Shown in pieces: positions 1-8,496 of a DNA stretch of 63,456 nt (its first letter is position 1; each line of letters opens with the position of its first letter). The stretch spans positions 645,669-709,124 of the forward strand of contig NZ_MKVJ01000021.1 of NCBI RefSeq assembly GCF_001898805.1. Direction: 5' to 3'. Made by a program: the position numbers and the translations under genes. The notes below the pieces were generated by a model. That model had not been told where the DNA came from and made no database searches. It saw only the letters and a list, made by a program, of their open reading frames with translations. This stretch comes from Leifsonia sp. 71-9. Lineage in GTDB: Bacteria; Actinomycetota; Actinomycetes; Actinomycetales; Microbacteriaceae.

Positions 1-113
1 CCGCCGCCGCTCAGCCCGCCCCGCCGTTGGACGAGCTGATCGAGGATCTCGTCTTCGCCGTGGATCTCGCGCAGGCGGCCGCTGCCGTGGCGGAACAGGA
101 GGATGCCGCATGA
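1..113 (+). CDS. C-terminal end of an unidentified protein (partial)
   Basis: An open frame enters the window from the left and stops at a TGA (111-113) that overlaps the ATG of the next gene (ATGA), so the two are probably translationally coupled. About 36 residues are visible. They are Ala-rich, with a helical stretch (LDELIEDLVFAVDLAQAAAAV) and an acidic end. No catalytic motif is visible and I cannot name the family. A sugar dehydrogenase-type C-terminus is one possibility but is not supported by any diagnostic residue. Confidence 0.6.
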   Translation, partial: AAAQPAPPLDELIEDLVFAVDLAQAAAAVAEQEDAA

Positions 114-910
114 CCGCTCTGACCGTCCGAGTGGAACCGACCGATCGCGCACGCGCCGCGACCGCGGCCTCCACCCTCGCGACGCTCCCGCTCCGCTTCG
201 CGGCGACGGAGGGCGACGCCGAGGTCGTCGTGGTGTCTGGAGCCGGCGGCTGGGGAGACCGCGCCCGGTGGGCCGCGGACGGCGGAGCCCGTGCCGTCAT
301 CGTCACCGACCCCGAGCCCGACGCCTCGTCTGTCGGGCTCGCGCAGAGCCCGCCAGGCGTGCCGATCGTCCTCGCGGAGGCGTGGGCGTCGAACCCCGTC
401 CTCGGCGCCGTCTCGGACGCGTGGGCCGACGCGATCGGCCGCACGACCCTTCTCGACGTCCGGTCGACCGAACCGCTCGGCGGCCGCTCCCCCCGCGCGG
501 TGCTCCACGCTCAGCTCCGCGCGGTCGGCGTGCTGGGGGTGGAGGTCGCGGCGCTCGCCGTCGTCGCCACTACCCCATCCGCCGCCCTCGCCGTCGGTCG
601 GTCGGCGACCGGATCCCGGATCGTGCTGAGCACCTCCCGGAGCGCAGCTGCGACCGCGACGTTGGACATCCTCGGCGTGGGACGCGAGGCGACCATCTGC
701 ATCGACGTGCCCGACGGCACGACCGCGCGGCCTGGCCGCGCGACCTCGACCACAGTGGACGGCACCGTCGAACTGCCCGCGCGGTGGGAGACCGCCTATC
801 GATCCGCGTGGGGGATCGCGCACAAGCGGGTATTCACCGGCGGGGGAGGCGACGACGTCGCGGGATTCCTGCGCGCGTTGGAACTCCTGGAGAGGGAACC
901 AGAGGTGTAA
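110..910 (+). CDS. Conserved-looking hypothetical protein, 266 aa
   Basis: The start codon ATG overlaps the stop of the preceding frame, which suggests one operon. The N-terminal third alternates beta-type segments (EVVVVSGAGGW near residue 40, GARAVIVTDPEP near 60, GVPIVLAEAWASNP near 85) and looks like a small Rossmann or flavodoxin-like fold. The C-terminal half continues with alternating strands and ends in a basic-acidic helix. No signal peptide or membrane span is seen. I do not recognise the family. A role as partner of the truncated upstream gene is inferred only from coupling. Codon use matches the neighbours, so this looks like a real gene. Confidence 0.7.
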   Translation: MTALTVRVEPTDRARAATAASTLATLPLRFAATEGDAEVVVVSGAGGWGDRARWAADGGARAVIVTDPEPDASSVGLAQSPPGVPIVLAEAWASNPVLGAVSDAWADAIGRTTLLDVRSTEPLGGRSPRAVLHAQLRAVGVLGVEVAALAVVATTPSAALAVGRSATGSRIVLSTSRSAAATATLDILGVGREATICIDVPDGTTARPGRATSTTVDGTVELPARWETAYRSAWGIAHKRVFTGGGGDDVAGFLRALELLEREPEV

Positions 911-921
911 GTGGGCGGCCG

Positions 922-1131
922 GTGGCGGTGGAAGCGCGCCTCAGCGCCTCCCAGCCGGTCGCATGTTCACCGCGTCGTTTCGCCCAGGGGGCCTTCGACC
1001 GCGCCCACACGCAATGGCAGAAGGAGACGGCTGCGATGGCGTCGATCCTCGAGCAGGCCATCGGCGCACTCCAAGCGGCGAACACGGCCGCCGGCGACGC
1101 CGAGAGGGCGGCTGCTGCCCTGTGGTCGTGA
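922..1131 (+). pseudogene. WXG100 (ESAT-6-like) protein remnant, C-terminal half
   Basis: The frame read through 922-1131 encodes AFDRAHTQWQKETAAMAS followed by a helical tail ending ALW-S and a stop. This matches the second helix and C-terminus of WXG100 proteins, the small helical-hairpin substrates of type VII secretion. The first helix and the central W-x-G turn are absent. Upstream the frame degenerates into Arg-rich non-protein-like sequence with no convincing start; GTG at 922 is only the first possible one. I therefore call it a truncated remnant. No type VII ATPase or other ESX gene is visible in the window. Confidence 0.55.
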
Positions 1132-1402
1132 GGGACAACGGAAGCCGCTCGACCGCGGAACGAAACCGCGCTCACGCCGCCGTTGGCCCGGGGCCTACCG
1201 AAGTGACATCGCCCAGTGGAACGCCGACGAGACGACCTGGAAAGCTACGTTCTGGGGCATCCTGACGCTCATCGTCCTGCCTCGCCCGAACCGACGTTGA
1301 CGCGTGCACCGTTGTTTCGCCGGAGACGGGTGTAAGGGTGTGACGTACCGTGCCCCGTCGTCGAGACTGTCGGCATCCGGCGATGAAAGAGGGCGCGAAG
1401 CC
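1132..1402 (+). other. Gene-poor stretch before the uvrA-like gene
   Basis: Together with the WXG100 remnant this forms about 490 bases without an intact gene. A short frame ending at 1300 encodes SDIAQWNADETTWKATFWG, which looks mildly protein-like and may be another decayed fragment, but it has no credible start or ribosome site. The last 100 bases should hold the promoter of the next gene. A TTGACG at 1297-1302 is the best -35 candidate, but no good -10 was found at the right distance. Confidence 0.4.
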
Positions 1403-4108
1403 ATGACGAACGAAACCGCACCGCTGATCCAGCCGGACGTCCAGCTGCGGGGCGCCCGCGAGCACAACCTGCAGAACGTGGACCTCACCGTCCCCCGCGA
1501 CGCCATGGTGGTGTTCACCGGGGTGTCCGGCTCGGGGAAGTCGTCGCTCGCGTTCGGGACGCTCTTCGCGGAGTCGCAGCGCAGGTATCTGGAGTCCGTC
1601 GCCCCGTATGCCCGGCGTCTGATCGACCAGGCGGGAGTCCCCGACGTCGACTCGATCACCGGGATGCCGCCGGCGGTGGCGCTGCAGCAGCAGCGCGGTG
1701 GGCGCAGCGCGCGCTCGACGGTGGGCAGCATCACGACGCTGTCGAGTCTGGTGCGGATGCTGTACTCCCGGGCAGGGGACTATCCCGACGGTCAGCCGAT
1801 GCTCTACGCGGAGGACTTCTCGGCCAACACGGTGCAGGGCGCGTGCCCGGAATGCCACGGCATCGGCCGGGTGTACGAGGTCACCGAGCGGCAGATGGTC
1901 CCGGACCCCTCGCTCACGATCCGGGAGCGGGCGATCGCCTCGTGGCCGACCGCGTGGCACGGGCAGAACCAGCGGGACATCCTGGTGTCGCTGGGGTACG
2001 ACGTCGACACGCCCTGGCAGGACCTGCCGCGCGCGGATCGCGACTGGATCCTCTTCACCGAGGAACGGCCGACCGCCCCGGTGTACGCGGGGTTCACTCC
2101 GCCGCAGACGCGTCGTGCGATCTCCACGGGGATGGAGCCGAGCTATCAGGGGACGTTCGTGGGTGCCCGCCGCTACGTGCTCGACACCTTCGCGACGACC
2201 AAGAGCGCGTCGATGAAGCGGCGGGTCGCGGAGTTCCTCACCTCCGCCGTGTGCCCGGTGTGCCACGGGAAGCGGCTCAAGCCGGAGGCGCTCTCGGTGC
2301 GGTTCGAGGGGATCGACATCGCCGACGTCTCACGGCTCCCGCTCCGCGAGCTGTCCGGCCGGCTCGCGGCCCTCGTGGACGCAGCAAGGGAGGAGCTCGC
2401 CACCTCCGGGGTGCCACTCGATGAAGGCGCGCGCCGTGAGGCGACGCAGCAGCGGGTCGCCGCGGGTGGAGCGTCGCACGCCGCGGCTCCGGACGTGCGC
2501 CGGACCCCGAACCAGTCGGTGGAGAAGCGCGCAGCGGCCGCACGTCTGGCCGCCGAGCTGCTGGAGCGTCTGCACCCCATCATCGACCTCGGGCTGGGGT
2601 ATCTGTCGTTGCACCGCACGACACCGACGCTGTCGGGAGGCGAGCTGCAGCGACTGCGGCTCGCCACCCAGCTGAGTTCCGAGCTGTTCGGCGTCGTCTA
2701 CGTGCTCGACGAACCGTCGGCGGGTCTGCACCCGCAGGACGTGAACGCTCTCCTGGGCATCCTCGAGGGGCTCAAGAAGAGGGGCAACAGCCTGTTCGTC
2801 GTCGAGCACTCGGTGGAGGTGATGCGGCACGCGGACTGGCTGGTGGACATCGGGCCCGGAGCCGGTGAACGGGGCGGTCGCGTCGTCTACAGCGGAGTGC
2901 CGGACGGTCTCGCCGACGTGGAGGAGTCGGTCACCAGGGACTACCTGTTCGGCAGGCGCGGGCTCGCCGCACGGACTCCGCGGGAGCCGACGGGATGGCT
3001 GACGCTCGAACGGATCACCCGCAACAACCTGCGCGACGCGTCGGTCTCCTTCCCGCTCGGAGCTTTCACGGCGGTGACCGGAGTCTCCGGGGCGGGAAAG
3101 TCCAGCCTGGTCAGCCAGGTGCTTCCCGCGCTGCTCGGGGACCATCTCGGCCGACCGGTCGACCTCGACGACGACGCTCCCGAGACCGACGACCTGCTCC
3201 TCGCGGACGGACCCGAGCAGCTCGAAGGGACCATCTCGGGAGATCTCGGCGGCGTCCGACGGGTGGTCAACATCGACCAGAAGCCCATCGGCCGCACCCC
3301 GCGCTCCAACGTCGCCACCTACACGGGCCTGTTCGACCATGTCCGACGGCGTTTCGCGGCGACTCCGGAGGCGCGGTCGAGGGGATACCGGCCCGGCCGC
3401 TTCTCCTTCAACGTGGCCGGCGGCCGCTGCCCCACCTGCGAGGGCGAGGGAGCCGTCATGGTCGAGCTGTTGTTCCTGCCGTCGGTCTACACCGTCTGCC
3501 CCGAATGCCACGGCACCCGATACAACGACGAGACGCTCGAGATCCGCTGGCGCGACCGGAACGTCGCCGAGATCCTCGCGATGTCCGTCGAGGAGGCCCA
3601 CGCCTTCTTCGGCGGCGAGAACGAGATCATGCGCTCCCTGACCGCGCTCGTGGACGTGGGGCTCGGCTACCTGCGGCTGGGCCAGCCGGCGACGGAGCTG
3701 TCCGGCGGCGAGGCGCAACGGGTGAAGCTCGCCTCCGAACTCCAGCGCGCCCAACGCGCCGACACCCTGTACGTGCTCGACGAACCGACCTCCGGCCTCC
3801 ACTGCGCCGACGCCGACCGGCTCATCGAGCACCTGCAGAGCCTGGTGGATGCGGGCAACACGGTCGTCGTGGTCGAACTCGACATGCGGGTCGTCGCGAC
3901 GGCCGACTACGTCATAGATCTCGGTCCCGGCGCCGGCGAGAGCGGCGGGACGGTCGTCGCCGCGGGTACACCCCAGGAAGTCGCTGGTGCGGCCGGCAGC
4001 GCCTCAGCGTCGTATCTGGCGGCAGCGCTCGACGAGGCAGCGGCCGCGGCCGGGAGCGTCGCCGGCGTCCGCGATCAGGCGTACTCGGGACGACCGCCCA
4101 CCCGGTAG
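1403..4108 (+). CDS. UvrA2-like ABC excinuclease subunit (class II UvrA)
   Basis: 901-aa twin-ATPase DNA-damage or drug-resistance protein of the UvrA family. Two Walker A motifs (GVSGSGKSS near residue 40, GVSGAGKSS near 561), two LSGGE signatures, CPxC zinc clusters near 148/284 and 676/700, and VLDEPSAG and VLDEPTSG Walker B motifs are present. After RSTVGSITTLSSLVRMLYSR the protein passes almost directly to the first zinc cluster. The roughly 115-residue UvrB-binding insertion of housekeeping UvrA is missing, which is the hallmark of UvrA2. Oddity: the second ATPase reads VVVELDMRVV where VEH is expected, so the H-loop histidine is Leu (codon 3878-3880). Start ATG 1403 has GAAAGAGGGCG upstream. 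The family often protects against DNA-intercalating drugs. Confidence 0.88.
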   Translation: MTNETAPLIQPDVQLRGAREHNLQNVDLTVPRDAMVVFTGVSGSGKSSLAFGTLFAESQRRYLESVAPYARRLIDQAGVPDVDSITGMPPAVALQQQRGGRSARSTVGSITTLSSLVRMLYSRAGDYPDGQPMLYAEDFSANTVQGACPECHGIGRVYEVTERQMVPDPSLTIRERAIASWPTAWHGQNQRDILVSLGYDVDTPWQDLPRADRDWILFTEERPTAPVYAGFTPPQTRRAISTGMEPSYQGTFVGARRYVLDTFATTKSASMKRRVAEFLTSAVCPVCHGKRLKPEALSVRFEGIDIADVSRLPLRELSGRLAALVDAAREELATSGVPLDEGARREATQQRVAAGGASHAAAPDVRRTPNQSVEKRAAAARLAAELLERLHPIIDLGLGYLSLHRTTPTLSGGELQRLRLATQLSSELFGVVYVLDEPSAGLHPQDVNALLGILEGLKKRGNSLFVVEHSVEVMRHADWLVDIGPGAGERGGRVVYSGVPDGLADVEESVTRDYLFGRRGLAARTPREPTGWLTLERITRNNLRDASVSFPLGAFTAVTGVSGAGKSSLVSQVLPALLGDHLGRPVDLDDDAPETDDLLLADGPEQLEGTISGDLGGVRRVVNIDQKPIGRTPRSNVATYTGLFDHVRRRFAATPEARSRGYRPGRFSFNVAGGRCPTCEGEGAVMVELLFLPSVYTVCPECHGTRYNDETLEIRWRDRNVAEILAMSVEEAHAFFGGENEIMRSLTALVDVGLGYLRLGQPATELSGGEAQRVKLASELQRAQRADTLYVLDEPTSGLHCADADRLIEHLQSLVDAGNTVVVVELDMRVVATADYVIDLGPGAGESGGTVVAAGTPQEVAGAAGSASASYLAAALDEAAAAAGSVAGVRDQAYSGRPPTR

Positions 4109-4671
4109 GTGAGGGCGACGATCCCGGTGCCGAACATGCGGGAGTCGATCAGGTCGAGGGCGAAGTCGCGGCCCCGCTCAGGGAAGACGCGCTCGCCCTC
4201 GCCGACGATCACGGGGAATTGGACCAGATTCAGCTCGTCCACCAGCTCGTTTTCGAGCAGCCATCGGGCGAGCGAGACGCTGCCGACCACGAGCAGCTCG
4301 CCGTCGGGCCCGGCTTTGAGCTCACGGATGCGGTCGGCGACATCCTCGGCGATGACGGTGGTCCCCTCCCACGTCGGCTCGATCGTGGTGGTGGAGACGA
4401 GGTACTTCGGCTTCGAGCTGATGGCCTCGCCGAAGCCGCCGTCGGTGCTGCGGGCGCCCCAGTACGCCTCGAAGAGGCCGAACGTCTTGCGGCCCAGGAG
4501 GAAGGCGTCCGGTCGCTGCCAGGTCTCGAGGATGTACTGGACGGCGTCGCCGTCGTTGTGCGGAATGGCCCAGCCGCCTCGGGTGAACCCCGGATCCATC
4601 TCCTCATTGTTGCCGCCGTTGGCTTGGGCGACGCCGTCCAGGGTGACCTGCAGGCTGACCGTGAGTCTCAT
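4075..4671 (-). CDS. Dihydrofolate-reductase-like protein (RibD C-terminal domain)
   Basis: 198-aa single-domain protein. It begins with MRLTVSLQVTLDGVAQ, contains DAFLLGRKTFGLFEAYW and ends in ELLVVGSVSLARWLLENELVDELNL plus VIVGEGERVFP, the usual core of YwjB/YyaP-type RibD_C proteins. These resemble NADPH-dependent reductases, but their substrates are mostly unknown. The gene is convergent with the uvrA-like gene and its 3' end overlaps it by 34 bases. The fold assignment is firm; the biochemical role is not known. Confidence 0.85.
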   Translation of the reverse strand: MRLTVSLQVTLDGVAQANGGNNEEMDPGFTRGGWAIPHNDGDAVQYILETWQRPDAFLLGRKTFGLFEAYWGARSTDGGFGEAISSKPKYLVSTTTIEPTWEGTTVIAEDVADRIRELKAGPDGELLVVGSVSLARWLLENELVDELNLVQFPVIVGEGERVFPERGRDFALDLIDSRMFGTGIVALTYRVGGRPEYA

Positions 4672-4683
4672 CGTGTGCTCCTC

Positions 4684-5316
4684 TCAGCGGATGCGGGCTG
4701 CGCGCCCGTCGGTGCCATCCTCGCCCTCATCGCGGTTTCCCGGAACAGGCCGGGCTCCGTCGTCGAGGCCTCGCCGCGCCTCCAGCTCCTCGATGAGAGC
4801 GAGGATGCTCTGTTCGCGACGTCGTCGTGTCGCCACGCTCCAGAGGGTGATCCCGATGATGACGGCGGCCAGTCCGAGCATGACGATCGTGTACACCGGG
4901 TTCCGCACGGCGATGGCGGTGCCGATCCCGACCACGGCGACCGTGGCGAAGATGAGCGGGTTGCTGAGCTTCCAGCGTCTCGCCTCCTCGAGGCGTCGCG
5001 CCAGCACGGGCAGCCAGGCTGCGGGGTCGGCATCCGCGGGGAGCGCACCGACCCTCACGGCCCGGTTGATGGCGACCACGGTCGCACGTCCGCCGCCGGC
5101 ACGCCACGAGGCGATGATGGCGAACGTCATTCCGAAACCGAAGACGAGACCGCCGGCCGCGCCTCCGATGGTGGCCGCCAGGAGCGAATGCGCGCCGCGG
5201 TCGAACATCCCGTAGCTGAGGCCGCCGAGCCCGAGGCCGAAGACCGCGCAGGTGCCGACGAAGATCCCCGTGGCGACCCACCGGTCGGCCCGGGTCAGGG
5301 GGTGCTTGCCGGCCAC
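4684..5316 (-). CDS. Membrane protein, 210 aa, unknown function
   Basis: Four hydrophobic segments are visible: residues about 14-35, 43-69, 120-136 and 142-160. A soluble loop with an Arg/Glu-rich helix lies between the two pairs, and the C-terminal tail is charged and disordered. Its 5' end overlaps the 3' end of the next gene upstream by about 22 bases, so the two membrane proteins are probably co-transcribed. I recognise no family motif. The tail is Gly/Asp/Arg rich without a sorting or secretion signal. Confidence 0.72.
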   Translation of the reverse strand: MAGKHPLTRADRWVATGIFVGTCAVFGLGLGGLSYGMFDRGAHSLLAATIGGAAGGLVFGFGMTFAIIASWRAGGGRATVVAINRAVRVGALPADADPAAWLPVLARRLEEARRWKLSNPLIFATVAVVGIGTAIAVRNPVYTIVMLGLAAVIIGITLWSVATRRRREQSILALIEELEARRGLDDGARPVPGNRDEGEDGTDGRAARIR

Positions 5317-6302
5317 GACGAGTCGTCCGAGGCCAGCAGCTCGCCATGCTCCCGCGCGTACGTGCGCGCGCGTCGGATGCGCACGACGACGTACGGGATG
5401 AACGCGACGAGGATGGCGATCAGCAGGATGGTGAACCCGATGTTGAACGCCTCGTTGCGTCCCCCGAGGATCATCCGCACCTGCTGGGTTCCGAGGCCGA
5501 GGTACAGCAGCGTCAGATAGCTGAGCTGGAATCCCAGGATCGTAGGGATGATCGTGGCGTACTTCGCCGCGGCGACCTGTCCGGCGTGGTCGAGCTCGAC
5601 CTCCTTGTTCCCGAGGACGACCTTGCCGACGGTGCGGATCGTGCCGAAGTCACCGCCGACCGTGCTGCGCAGCCGACGGTTCAGCGGCACGGAGACGAGG
5701 ATCGCCGTCAGCGCGGCGCCGATGGTCGCGAACTGGAAAGCGAAGGTGAGCTGGTCGCCGAGGGACGGGGCACCGTCGCTCGCGCCCAGGAGGCCGAACA
5801 CCACGAGACCCACGATGAAGATCGCGACGAAGGTCACGGCGATGCCGAGGACCTTCCGACTCACCTCGTGCCGGCTGACCGGTCGCCACGACTCGTCCGC
5901 TCGGGGATGCGCCTGCTCGTGGCGGTGCAGCGCCCGGCCGATCGTCAGCCCGGCGACCGTCAGCACGGCGCCCCCGACGATGAAGACGATCGGAAACCAG
6001 ATCGGCGTGCCCGCCATGACGGAGTAGACGACGATCGCGATGGCGGCCAGCGCCTCGATGCCCAGAACTACCCACAGGTAGCGCCGGAAGGAGGCGCGGC
6101 TCCCGGCGGATCCGCGCACATCCCAGTACGACGTCACCGAGCCCAGAAGCAGCGGACCGTAGATGAAGACGGTGAGCGCGAAGATCGCGACGAGGTCGAG
6201 CCCGAGTGAATGTGACGGCGATTGGATGACGATGAGCGCGGTGCCCGCGGCGACGAGGGCGGTGGCGATCAGCACGGAGAGGACGAATGCCAGCACTTTC
6301 AC
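5295..6302 (-). CDS. Polytopic membrane protein, about 335 aa, unknown function
   Basis: About eight hydrophobic segments are arranged as an N-terminal block of four, a cytoplasmic His/Arg-rich stretch, and a C-terminal block of four. I place the start at GTG 6302 because AAGGGGG lies five bases upstream and the first transmembrane helix follows directly (VKVLAFVLSVLIATAL). The open frame extends further upstream to 6365 but that part looks non-coding. No transporter signature is visible. It is divergent from the ArsR-like regulator at 6468, with a palindrome-rich 165-base gap between them, so the regulator may also act on this gene. Confidence 0.7.
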   Translation of the reverse strand: MKVLAFVLSVLIATALVAAGTALIVIQSPSHSLGLDLVAIFALTVFIYGPLLLGSVTSYWDVRGSAGSRASFRRYLWVVLGIEALAAIAIVVYSVMAGTPIWFPIVFIVGGAVLTVAGLTIGRALHRHEQAHPRADESWRPVSRHEVSRKVLGIAVTFVAIFIVGLVVFGLLGASDGAPSLGDQLTFAFQFATIGAALTAILVSVPLNRRLRSTVGGDFGTIRTVGKVVLGNKEVELDHAGQVAAAKYATIIPTILGFQLSYLTLLYLGLGTQQVRMILGGRNEAFNIGFTILLIAILVAFIPYVVVRIRRARTYAREHGELLASDDSSWPASTP

Positions 6303-6367
6303 GATGACCCCCTTCGTCGGCAGCGCAACCCTGCACATCAAACACCCCGCACCACCCTCCCGCAAGA

Positions 6368-6382
6368 CAATTGTGACAATTG
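6368..6382. promoter_or_regulatory. 15-bp palindrome CAATTGTGACAATTG
   Basis: A perfect inverted repeat centred on one G lies about 65 bases upstream of the GTG at 6302. On the minus strand it contains TTGTCA, a usable -35. It is AT-rich against a very GC-rich background, typical of an operator. The binding protein is unknown; the adjacent ArsR-type regulator has its own, different palindromes. Confidence 0.45.
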
Positions 6383-6422
6383 CTCACGTAAGGGCGATCG
6401 CCTCGTCACCCGCCGAAATTTT

Positions 6423-6452
6423 GCAGAATTACTTCTGCAGAATAGATTCTGC
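6423..6452. promoter_or_regulatory. Two overlapping palindromic operators upstream of the ArsR-like gene
   Basis: GCAGAA-N4-TTCTGC at 6423-6438 and GCAGAA-N4-TTCTGC at 6437-6452 share two bases, with centres 14 bases apart. They end four bases before a TATTCT -10 (6456-6461), which lies six bases before the ATG at 6468. Binding here would block that promoter, so autoregulation by the winged-helix regulator is the likely reading. Confidence 0.65.
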
Positions 6453-6467
6453 GGTTATTCTGGGGAC

Positions 6468-7076
6468 ATGGACAGCGCACCCGACTGGATCGACCCGGAC
6501 CGTGACGACGTCCTCAGCCCCAGTGCACTGCGCGGGCTGGCGAACCCCATCCGGTTGCAACTCCTCGAGCTGCTGCAGGCCGACGGCCCGGCGACCGCCA
6601 CCGGGCTGGGGGAGAAGGTCGGGCTGTCGACGGGCGTCCTCAGCTACCACCTCCGCGTGCTCGCCGAACACGGCTTCATCGTGGAGGACGCCGAGCGCGG
6701 AACGGGCAGGGACCGCTGGTGGAAGGCGGTGCGGCGCTCGACGTCCTTCACCTTCCGGATGCCGGAGGACGCCGGCGCGGCCGACCCCGACGAGGCGACG
6801 GAAGAAGCCGCCCGGTACCTCCGCCTGGTGGCCGAGCAGTCGTACCGCCGCACCATCGCGTTCATCGATGCGGTCAGCGGCCCGGTCGAGGAGCTCGCGG
6901 AGCTGCCGTGGACGGTGACGGACCTCCCGCTCCGGCTCACCGACGACGAAGCGCGGGCACTGCGCAGCGAGGTGCTCGACCTGCTGGCTCGCTACCGCCG
7001 CGCACCAGAGACACCGGACGCGGCCGGCACGATGCGCGCGCACGCGGTTTTCCAGCTCTTCCCCGAGAGCCCCTGA
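6468..7076 (+). CDS. ArsR-family winged-helix regulator
   Basis: 202 aa. The N-terminal half carries ALRGLANPIRLQLLELLQADGP, then an HTH with LSTGVLSYHLRVLAEHGFI and a basic wing (GTGRDRWWKAV): the ArsR winged helix of the HTH_20 type often paired with MFS exporters. No metal-binding Cys/His cluster is seen, so the ligand is probably organic. The MFS gene starts four bases downstream, giving a regulator-exporter operon. The start has no ribosome site but lies six bases after TATTCT, which suggests a leaderless transcript. Tandem palindromes sit just upstream. Confidence 0.85.
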   Translation: MDSAPDWIDPDRDDVLSPSALRGLANPIRLQLLELLQADGPATATGLGEKVGLSTGVLSYHLRVLAEHGFIVEDAERGTGRDRWWKAVRRSTSFTFRMPEDAGAADPDEATEEAARYLRLVAEQSYRRTIAFIDAVSGPVEELAELPWTVTDLPLRLTDDEARALRSEVLDLLARYRRAPETPDAAGTMRAHAVFQLFPESP

Positions 7077-7080
7077 ACTC

Positions 7081-8379
7081 ATGGTCGCGGAGAGCCGTCG
7101 GGTCGAGGGATCGCGCCGCTCGGCGTTCGCACTCCACGGGCTGGTGGCCGCCTCCTTCGTCTCCGGCCTCGGCACGGCGATGGCTGCGGTGGCCGTGCCG
7201 TGGCTCGTGCTGGAGGAGACCGGCAGCGCGGTCGCGACCGGCGTCGTCGGCTTCGCGCAGCTCGCGCCCTACGTGCTCCTCCAGGCCACCGCGGGCCCGC
7301 TCGTCGACCGGGTGGGCCCACGCCGCATCGTCCTCGCGGGCACCGCAGCCGCCGCCATCGCGATCGGAGCCGTGCCGGTCGTCATCGCGCTCGGGCAGGA
7401 CGAGCTCTCGGTGTTGGCTGCTCTGGTCGCCGTGGCAGGAGGCGCGCGCGGCCTGGCCGATGCCGCGACCGCCCCACTCCTCCCCGCGCTCGCCGACGCT
7501 GCGAAGGCCCCCATCGAGCGCGCGACCGGCGCCTACGCGGCCGCCAACCGGGGTTCGCTCCTCGTCGGCATGCCGCTCGGGGGTGTGGCCGTCGCACTGG
7601 TCGGCGCGGCGGGGGTGCTCGTCGTGGACGCGATCGCCTTCCTCGTCGCCGCCCTTCTCGTCGCCACCCTCGTGCCCGCGGCCGGCGTTCGGCCGAGCGC
7701 GCCGATCGGCCCGCTGAGGGTGCGCGCCTACGCGGCAGAGCTCGCCGAGGGGATGCGGTTCCTCCGCACCGACCGGCTGCTGCTGGGAATCGTCACGATG
7801 GTCGCCGCCACCAATCTGCTGGACGAGGCCCTCACCTCCGTCTTCCTCCCCGTGTGGGCCCGCGACTCCGCCCACAGTGCGGCGGCGTTCGGCCTGATCG
7901 GCGGCGCCCTCGGACTCGGCGCTCTGATCGGCGTCCTGCTCGGCGCCTGGCTCGGTCCGCGCGTGCCGCGCTGGGCGACGTACGCGATCTGCACGGTGCT
8001 GTCGGGTGCACCGCCCTTCTTCGCCCTCGCCTTCTCGGCGTCCGTGCCGGCGGTCGTGGTCGTCGCTCTGGCATGCGGGGCCCTGGGCGGAGCGCTGAAC
8101 CCGATCGTGGGCGCCGTCCAGTTCGAGCGCATCCCGCCCCCGCTGCATGCCCGCGTTCTCGGTGCCGTCAAGGCGAGCGCGTGGATCGGCATCCCGTTCG
8201 GCTCCCTCGCCGGCGGCGCACTCACCTCCGCGCTCGGCCTCACTCCCGCGCTGCTGATCAGCGGAGCGGCGATGCTCCTGACGACGCTGGCACCGCTGCT
8301 GTTCCCCGCCTGGCGCGGACTCGACCGGCCCGCGACCGCGTCGGGGGGCGCCCGTCAGGATGCGCCGGGGCCGACGTGA
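7081..8379 (+). CDS. MFS exporter
   Basis: 432 aa with about twelve hydrophobic helices. The loop between helices 2 and 3 carries the MFS motif A variant GPLVDRVGPRRIVL (residues about 75-88). It starts four bases after the stop of the ArsR-like regulator and is almost certainly co-transcribed with it. The likely role is proton-driven efflux of a compound sensed by that regulator. The family resembles macrolide- or enterobactin-type exporters, but the substrate cannot be read from sequence. The C-terminal 30 residues are hydrophilic. Confidence 0.88.
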   Translation: MVAESRRVEGSRRSAFALHGLVAASFVSGLGTAMAAVAVPWLVLEETGSAVATGVVGFAQLAPYVLLQATAGPLVDRVGPRRIVLAGTAAAAIAIGAVPVVIALGQDELSVLAALVAVAGGARGLADAATAPLLPALADAAKAPIERATGAYAAANRGSLLVGMPLGGVAVALVGAAGVLVVDAIAFLVAALLVATLVPAAGVRPSAPIGPLRVRAYAAELAEGMRFLRTDRLLLGIVTMVAATNLLDEALTSVFLPVWARDSAHSAAAFGLIGGALGLGALIGVLLGAWLGPRVPRWATYAICTVLSGAPPFFALAFSASVPAVVVVALACGALGGALNPIVGAVQFERIPPPLHARVLGAVKASAWIGIPFGSLAGGALTSALGLTPALLISGAAMLLTTLAPLLFPAWRGLDRPATASGGARQDAPGPT

Positions 8380-8496
8380 GGGGGAGGCCTTTCCGGCGCT
8401 CTCCTCCGCGCGGCGCCTGCGGACGGCATCCACATCACCCCAACGATGTATGGAGGCCTCCTGGGGTGGTCACGTAGCCTGAGCGCGGGGGGACCG

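Noticed and set aside
1172-1300. Short frame encoding SDIAQWNADETTWKATFWG
   Set aside because: No start or ribosome site; mentioned in the gene-poor stretch but not supported as a gene.
2995-5520. 841-codon plus-strand frame over the end of the UvrA2-like gene
   Set aside because: Overlaps three well-supported genes in other frames; composition is artefactual.
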